This document shows positions 58,528-64,000 of a stretch of 64,000 nucleotides of DNA, piece by piece. The notes below the pieces were generated by a model, which worked only from the letters and a program-made list of their open reading frames with translations, searched no databases and was not told where the DNA came from. A program made the translations under genes and the position numbers. Position 1 is the first letter of the stretch. Every line of letters begins with the position of its first letter. This DNA comes from Batillaria attramentaria (lineage: Eukaryota; Mollusca; Gastropoda; Batillariidae). The stretch spans positions 722,501 to 786,500 of the forward strand of contig JACVVK020000093.1 in the NCBI GenBank assembly GCA_018292915.2. The letters run 5' to 3'.

Positions 58528-61500
58528 ATTGAAAGTAGGTCCTGGAAGGAATCTGCTTGACATGCTGTTTTGGTGAAGTTTGAGGTGAAGACAGTTTGGT
58601 TTTAAAGCTAACTAAGAATATAGAAGTGTTGTTGTTCAACTTCGGAAAGTAGGTCCTGGAAGGAATCTGCTTGACGTGCTGATTTGGTGGAACTTGAAGT
58701 GAAAACAGGGTGGGTGGGTGGGTGTTTGGGGGTTTAACGTCCTTTTCCACATAGGGTGATGACAAAGACGGGGCAACGATGAAAAAGCCAGCACAAATAT
58801 ATGGCCCCAGCCGGGATCAAACTCACGACCCGAGCTTTAGAAGTCCAACGCTCTACCATTCGACCACCCCGGCTCCCTAAGTGAAAACAGTTTGGTTTTA
58901 AAGCTAAGTAAGAATATAGAAGGGGAAGTTGCTTTTAGGTCATCAAAAGTACAATATTGATATTTTGGGTCCACTTTTTGTGTCGATGTGTTGTTCTCAA
59001 CTTAGTAAAGTAGGTCCTGGAAGGAATCTGCTTGACATGCTGTTTTGGTGAAGTGAAAACAGTTTGGTTTTAAAGCTAATAAGAATGTAGAAGGGGAAGC
59101 TGCTTTTTGGTCATCAAAAGTACAATATTGATATTTTCGGTCACTTTTTGTGTTGAAGTGTTGTTTTCAACTTAGCTAAGTAGGTCCTGGAACGGTAGGT
59201 TGCTTTTTGGTCCTCAAAAGTACAATATTGATATTTTGGGTCCACTTTTTGTGTTGAAGTGTTGTTTTCAACTTAGTAAAGTAGGTCCTGGAAGGAATCT
59301 GCTTGATATGCTGTTTTGGTGAAGTTTGAAGTGAAAACAATTTGGTTTTAAAGCTAAGTAAGAATATAGAAGGGGAAGTTGCTTTTTGGTCATCAAAAGT
59401 ACAATATTGATATTTTGGGTCTACTTTTTGTGTTGAAGTGTTGTTTTCAACTTAGTAAAGTAGGTCCTGGAAGGAATCTGCTTGATATTCTGTTTTGGTG
59501 AAGTTTGAAGTGAAAACAATTTGGTTTTAAAGCTAAGTAAGAATATAGAAGGGGAAGCTGCTTTTTGGTCATCAAAAGTACAATATTGATATTTTGGGTC
59601 TACTTTTTGTGTTGAAGTGTTGTTTTCAACTTAGTAAAGTAGGTCCTGGAAGGAATCTGCTTGATATGCTGTTTTGGTGAAGTTTGAAGTGAAAACAATT
59701 TGGTTTTAAAGCTAAGTAAGAATATAGAAGGGGAAGTTGCTTTTTGGTCATCAAAAGTACAATATTGATATTTTGGGTCTACTTTTTGTGTTGAAGTGTT
59801 GTTTTCAACTTAGTAAAGTAGGTCCTGGAAGGAATCTGCTTGATATGCTGTTTTGGTGAAGTTTGAAGTGAAAACAGTTTGGTTTTAAAGCTAAGTAAGA
59901 ATATAGAAGGGGAAGTTGCTTTTTGGTCATCAAAAGTACAATATTGATATTTTGGGTCCACTTTTTGTGTTGAAGTGTTGTTTTCAACTTAGTAAAGTAG
60001 GTCCTGGAAGGAATCTGCTTGATATGTTGTTTTGGTGAAGTTTGAAGTGAAAACAATTTGGTTTTAAAGCTAAGTAAGAATATAGAAGGGGAAGTTGCTT
60101 TTTGGTCATCAAAAGTACAATATTGATATTTTGGGTCTACTTTTTGTGTTGAAGTGTTGTTTTCAACTTAGTAAAGTAGGTCCTGGAAGGAATCTGCTTG
60201 ATATGCTGTTTTGGTGAAGTTTGAAGTGAAAACAGTTTGGTTTTAAAGCTAAGTAAGAATATAGAAGGGGAAGTTGCTTTTTGGTCATCAAAAGTACAAT
60301 ATTGATATTTTGGGTCCACTTTTTGTGTTGAAGTGTTGTTTTCAACTTAGTAAAGTAGGTCCTGGAAGGAATCTGCTTGATATGCTGTTTTGGTGAAGTT
60401 TGAAGTGAAAACAGTTTGGTTTTAAAGCTATGTAAGAATATAGAAGGGGAAGTTGCTTTTTGGTCATCAAAAGTACAATATTGATATTTTGGGTCTACTT
60501 TTTGTGTTGAAGTGTTGTTTTCAACTTAGTAAAGTAGGTCCTGGAAGGAATCTGCTTGATATGCTGTTTTGGTGAAGTTTGAAGTGAAAACAATTTGGTT
60601 TTAAAGCTAAGTAAGAATATAGAAGGGGAAGTTGCTTTTTGGTCATCAAAAGTACAATATTGATATTTTGGGTCTACTTTTTGTGTTGAAGTGTTGTTTT
60701 CAACTTAGTAAAGTAGGTCCTGGAAGGAATCTGCTTGATATGCTGTTTTGGTGAAGTTTGAAGTGAAAACAATTTGGTTTTAAAGCTAAGTAAGAATATA
60801 GAAGGGGAAGTTGCTTTTTGGTCATCAAAAGTACAATATTGATATTTTGGGTCTACTTTTTGTGTTGAAGTGTTGTTTTCAACTTAGTAAAGTAGGTCCT
60901 GGAAGGAATCTGCTTGATATGCTGTTTTGGTGAAGTTTGAAGTGAAAACAGTTTGGTTTTAAAGCTAAGTAAGAATATAGAAGGGGAAGTTGCTTTTTGG
61001 TCATCAAAAGTACAATATTGATATTTTGGGTCCACTTTTTGTGTTGAAGTGTTGTTTTCAACTTAGTAAAGTAGGTCCTGGAAGGAATCTGCTTGATATG
61101 CTGTTTTGGTGAAGTTTGAAGTGAAAACAATTTGGTTTTAAAGCTAAGTAAGAATATAGAAGGGGAAGTTGCTTTTTGGTCATCAAAAGTACAATATTGA
61201 TATTTTGGGTCTACTTTTTGTGTTGAAGTGTTGTTTTCAACTTAGTAAAGTAGGTCCTGGAAGGAATCTGCTTGATATGCTGTTTTGGTGAAGTTTGAAG
61301 TGAAAACAGTTTGGTTTTAAAGCTAAGTAAGAATATAGAAGGGGAAGTTGCTTTTTGGTCATCAAAAGTACAATATTGATATTTTGGGTCCACTTTTTGT
61401 GTTGAAGTGTTGTTTTCAACTTAGTAAAGTAGGTCCTGGAAGGAATCTGCTTGATATGCTGTTTTGGTGAAGTTTGAAGTGAAAACAATTTGGTTTTAAA

Positions 61501-62246
61501 GCTAAGTAAGAATATAGAAGGGGAAGTTGCTTTTTGGTCATCAAAAGTACAATATTGATATTTTGGGTCTACTTTTTGTGTTGAAGTGTTGTTTTCAACT
61601 TAGTAAAGTAGGTCCTGGAAGGAATCTGCTTGATATGCTGTTTTGGTGAAGTTTGAAGTGAAAACAGTTTGGTTTTAAAGCTAAGTAAGAATATAGAAGG
61701 GGAAGTTGCTTTTTGGTCATCAAAAGTACAATATTGATATTTTGGGTCCACTTTTTGTGTTGAAGTGTTGTTTTCAACTTAGTAAAGTAGGTCCTGGAAG
61801 GAATCTGCTTGATATGCTGTTTTGGTGAAGTTTGAAGTGAAAACAGTTTGGTTTTAAAGCTATGTAAGAATATAGAAGGGGAAGTCGCTTTTTGGTCATC
61901 AAAAGTACAATATTGATATTTTGGGTCCACTTTTTGTGTTGAAGTGTTGTTTTCAACTTAGTAAAGTAGGTCCTGGAAGGAATCTGCTTGATATGCTGTT
62001 TTGGTGAAGTTTGAAGTGAAAACAATTTGGTTTTAAAGCTAAGTAAGAATATAGAAGGGGGGGGGGGGGGGTGGAGGGTTGCTTTTTGGTCATCAGAAGG
62101 ACAAAATTGATATTGTGGGTCTACTTTTTGTGTTGAAGTGTTGTATTCTAGTCTTTGAAATAGGGTGTGTAAGGAATCTCCGCTGAACATGATGTTTTTG
62201 TGAAGTTTGAAGTGAACTGAACAGTTTGATTTGAACTAAGTAAGAA

Positions 62247-62249
<3 letters not shown>
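58528..62249. repeat. 179-bp satellite array, about 20 monomers
   Basis: gtaggtcctggaaggaatct recurs exactly every 179 bp from 59281 to 61966 (59281, 59460, 59639 ... 61787, 61966). Flanking monomers (58534, 58648, 59007, 59178 and the last, from about 62150) are shortened or diverged, while the centre is nearly identical. Two main variants differ at caatttgg/cagtttgg and gggtctac/gggtccac. 179 is not a multiple of three, so open frames are not maintained between monomers. Confidence 0.95.
58709..58878 (-). mobile_element. (CCCA)n-tailed tRNA-SINE inserted in a satellite monomer
   Basis: Splits a 179-bp satellite unit; aagtgaaaacag is at 58697-58708 and again at 58879-58890, a 12-bp target duplication. 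Confidence 0.92.

Positions 62250-62336
<87 letters not shown>
62250..62336 (+). repeat. (GT)n tract at the right border of the satellite
   Basis: About 43 units with one interruption. Confidence 0.97.
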
Positions 62337-62337
<1 letters not shown>

Positions 62338-62487
62338 CCCTTTGTTTTTACATGCATCAAAGGGGTGTTTGAATAAACGAATTTCAGTTGACTCAGTTGT
62401 ATCGATACATAACGAGACCGTATCATCACCAACGTCAACTTGACCTGAGAAAATTGGCAAGCTTTTATTAATTTGTTGTTGTTGCCG
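62337..62487 (+). repeat. Right direct module of the satellite-bearing element
   Basis: Direct copy of 58148-58290, also preceded by (GT)n. Confidence 0.85.
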
Positions 62488-62559
62488 GTTTCCGCCCTGC
62501 ATTCTGAACGTCGATACTTTTGTCGGAACTGCAATCAGATTCTAAAGTATGCTGGAATT

Positions 62560-62965
62560 CTCAGGCCGGGTCGACTGGAAACCTCAGTGGCTGGACGCCT
62601 GGACCAGCTGGCCCCGGTTTTGTTTACACTACGCTGGGCAGTAGGGACCAAAAGTGCTTGTAAGAAATAGAAGGGCGGCCCTTTTTCAGTGTGCAGAATT
62701 CACAGCGATGTAAAGGTCAAGTCGACCTGTACCTTGTCAGTTTTATTCGAGCACGGCACTTTGGCTTATAATTAGTGGGAGCCGAAGCACCACTCAACTA
62801 TCTCTGCAGACAAATGGTACACTCACAGTCAGAATATATTATATGTAATAGACCTATCATACCCATAAACGTATACTTTACTAGTACACATTGATCAGTC
62901 CTTACTGACTTGGTGATGACCGATCCACTGATTTGTCACTGACTGCCAGTCGAATCAGTGGTCAT
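62560..62965 (-). repeat. Right inverted arm of the satellite-bearing element
   Basis: Inverted copy of 57545-57960. A third partial copy in the same orientation as this arm lies at 57180-57370. Confidence 0.8.
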
Positions 62966-63577
62966 ATTAATTTTATTTTGAATAAAATAGAATTGAATAG
63001 TACGTATAATGATATACTTTTACGCTTCAATATTATAGTATTATGTACAATGACGTACAGATGCGGTTACGGATGACAACATCGTCGCTGAGGGGGCCAG
63101 CACACGGCCCCCCGGGCTCTTCGCTGTTTATGGACAGTGTCTGGTCTTGCACAAAATTTTCTAACATAAAAAAGGCATGCATACACAGGAAGAGGACAAA
63201 GGCAAATGCATGTTTTCAGCTGGAATCAGTTGTTGAAATTTCTAAGTCCAGTCAGCGGAGACTTGAAATTAAAAGATAGTACATGTATTTATATGGCCCA
63301 ATTGAATAATATGACGTTCCAGTTTTATTTTGATGATAATATTAAGAACTTTGAAACAAAAATAGAAACGTCATATTATTTGCCATGTAATAAACATCCT
63401 TTTAATATGATCACAATTTATTTGGAAATATTAAGAACTTTAAAGTTATCTCATGCATAGAAATTTCACTAACATATTTTTAAAAAAAAATTAGATATCT
63501 GGGAGAGACAAAGAAAAAAAAAAAAGAAAGAAAAAAGGGGTTGGGGTAGGGGGGGTTAATAATAATAAAAAAAATAC
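62966..63577. other. No recognised gene
   Basis: AT-rich; short open frames at 63043-63279 and 63206-63460 show no motif. Confidence 0.4.
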
Positions 63578-63648
63578 CGCGAGTAGGGATCGAACCCACG
63601 ATGTTCGGCTTTCTAGTTTAGCGTCCTAACCAACTGAGCTATGGGGAA
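63578..63648 (-). pseudogene. tRNA-like sequence with pol III boxes and T-run
   Basis: Read on -: tagctcagttggttagg (A box), gtgggttcgatcccta (B box) and then a run of eight T shortly after. The acceptor strands do not pair and the anticodon position reads CTA, so it is not a working elongator tRNA. A degraded tRNA or a SINE head is likely. Confidence 0.45.
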
Positions 63649-63870
63649 AGGTGAAGAAAGCGGTGCTTAGAAAGCTATACGAACTCAATCCATGTGGTCG
63701 CCGATAAAATGTTTCACACGAAAACTCGTTTGCTTTTTTCATTGTAGATATTACGCGTTCCTCGTAATGGCAACATTAATAATTAAGGTGTTTTAACTCC
63801 TGATTTTAAAAAATAAAGTTGCCGTGGCGCCTTAAAAGTTTCACGAAGGACGTAGCCAAGGTAAATAAAG

Positions 63871-64000
63871 ATGGCGGCGGTTTCGCTTCTTTTGCTTCGA
63901 GAAACTCACTCGATCCCCGTTTTTCTTGAGTTTTCAGAATACAAGTTGAGGCGAGTTGGTTGTATTGCGTACTCCAACAGCGGGGGAATTAAATGTAAAC
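63871..64000 (+). CDS. Possible first exon of a gene running off the window
   Basis: ATGGCGGCGGTTTCGC opens a frame that stays open for 43 codons to the window end; the translation begins MAAVSLLLLRETHSIPVFLE. The ATG lies in AAGATGGCGGC, the consensus of YY1-type elements that overlap start codons in many animal genes. No splice donor is obvious before the end. The product is not recognised. It could also be random open sequence. Confidence 0.35.
   Translation, partial: MAAVSLLLLRETHSIPVFLEFSEYKLRRVGCIAYSNSGGIKCK

Larger units (their letters stand above)
57545..62965. mobile_element. Candidate composite element: inverted arms around a 179-bp satellite array
   Basis: Left arm 57545-57960 matches the complement of 62560-62965 in order: ccattcgactggcagtca, gtatacgtttatgggtat, aggtcgacttgaccttta, actgaaaaagggccgccctt, cagcgtagtgtaaacaaa. 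Inside the arms lie direct modules (58148-58290 and 62337-62487), (GT/CA)n tracts and the satellite. No transposase is visible. The mobile nature is inference. Confidence 0.6.

Noticed and set aside
59281..62144. CRISPR-like array
   Set aside because: Repeats are contiguous 179-bp monomers without spacers in a eukaryotic genome; it is a satellite.
58526..62190. Recurring 60-138-codon frames (KTKLFSLQTSPKQHIKQIPS-type)
   Set aside because: They are the satellite read in one frame; the 179-bp period shifts frame at each monomer, and no start or promoter is consistent.
63578..63648. Functional tRNA gene
   Set aside because: Acceptor stem does not pair and the anticodon would be CTA; kept only as a tRNA-like pseudogene.

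Overview
This is animal nuclear DNA, probably from a lophotrochozoan and most likely a marine mollusc. Genes have many short exons with GT-AG introns, repeats dominate, and long (GT)n tracts and tRNA-derived SINEs are everywhere. The mollusc assignment is inference from repeat texture and gene types; no species is claimed.

Four host genes can be assembled exon by exon with every junction phase consistent. (1) A membrane-anchored globin of the globin-X/neuroglobin-like type, + strand, 3 exons, 4655-15577, 220 aa. (2) Canonical nuclear poly(A) polymerase, - strand, 20 coding exons, 40875 down to 26152, 706 aa. (3) Seipin (BSCL2), + strand, 8 exons, 42194-47433, 356 aa; its start faces that of poly(A) polymerase across about 1.3 kb, suggesting a shared divergent promoter. 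(4) PIGF, a GPI-anchor ethanolamine-phosphate transfer factor, - strand, 4 exons, 56524 down to 53573, 221 aa. A fifth gene may begin at 63871 and run off the window.

Mobile DNA by region: 0-15 kb (5' flank and introns of the globin) holds tandem repeats, many copies of a (CCCA)n-tailed tRNA-SINE, a perfect 92-bp TTAA-ended palindrome and a 399-bp TTAA-ended MITE with a SINE nested inside it. 15.6-22 kb holds foldback and composite repeats, a 39-bp hairpin insertion with a 5-bp target duplication, and an inverted-repeat element carrying a copied piece of poly(A) polymerase exon 13. 22-41 kb is the poly(A) polymerase gene with SINEs, a 1.9-kb TTAA-ended element and other repeats in its introns. 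47.9-48.7 kb contains decayed pieces of a DNA-transposon-like protein. 49388-52683 is an apparently intact RTE-type non-LTR retrotransposon (1039-aa ORF, tetranucleotide tail, perfect 13-bp target duplication) that landed next to a Ty3/gypsy integrase remnant.

57.5-63.0 kb is the most unusual structure: about 20 copies of a 179-bp satellite, edged by (GT/CA)n tracts, a pair of directly repeated about 145-bp modules, and a pair of about 400-bp inverted arms. It looks like a composite satellite-bearing inverted-repeat element. A SINE with its own 12-bp target duplication is inserted in one satellite monomer.

The four host genes have unrelated roles (heme/redox at membranes, mRNA 3' processing, lipid droplets, GPI anchors). 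Nothing suggests a pathway cluster; only the head-to-head pair may share regulation.
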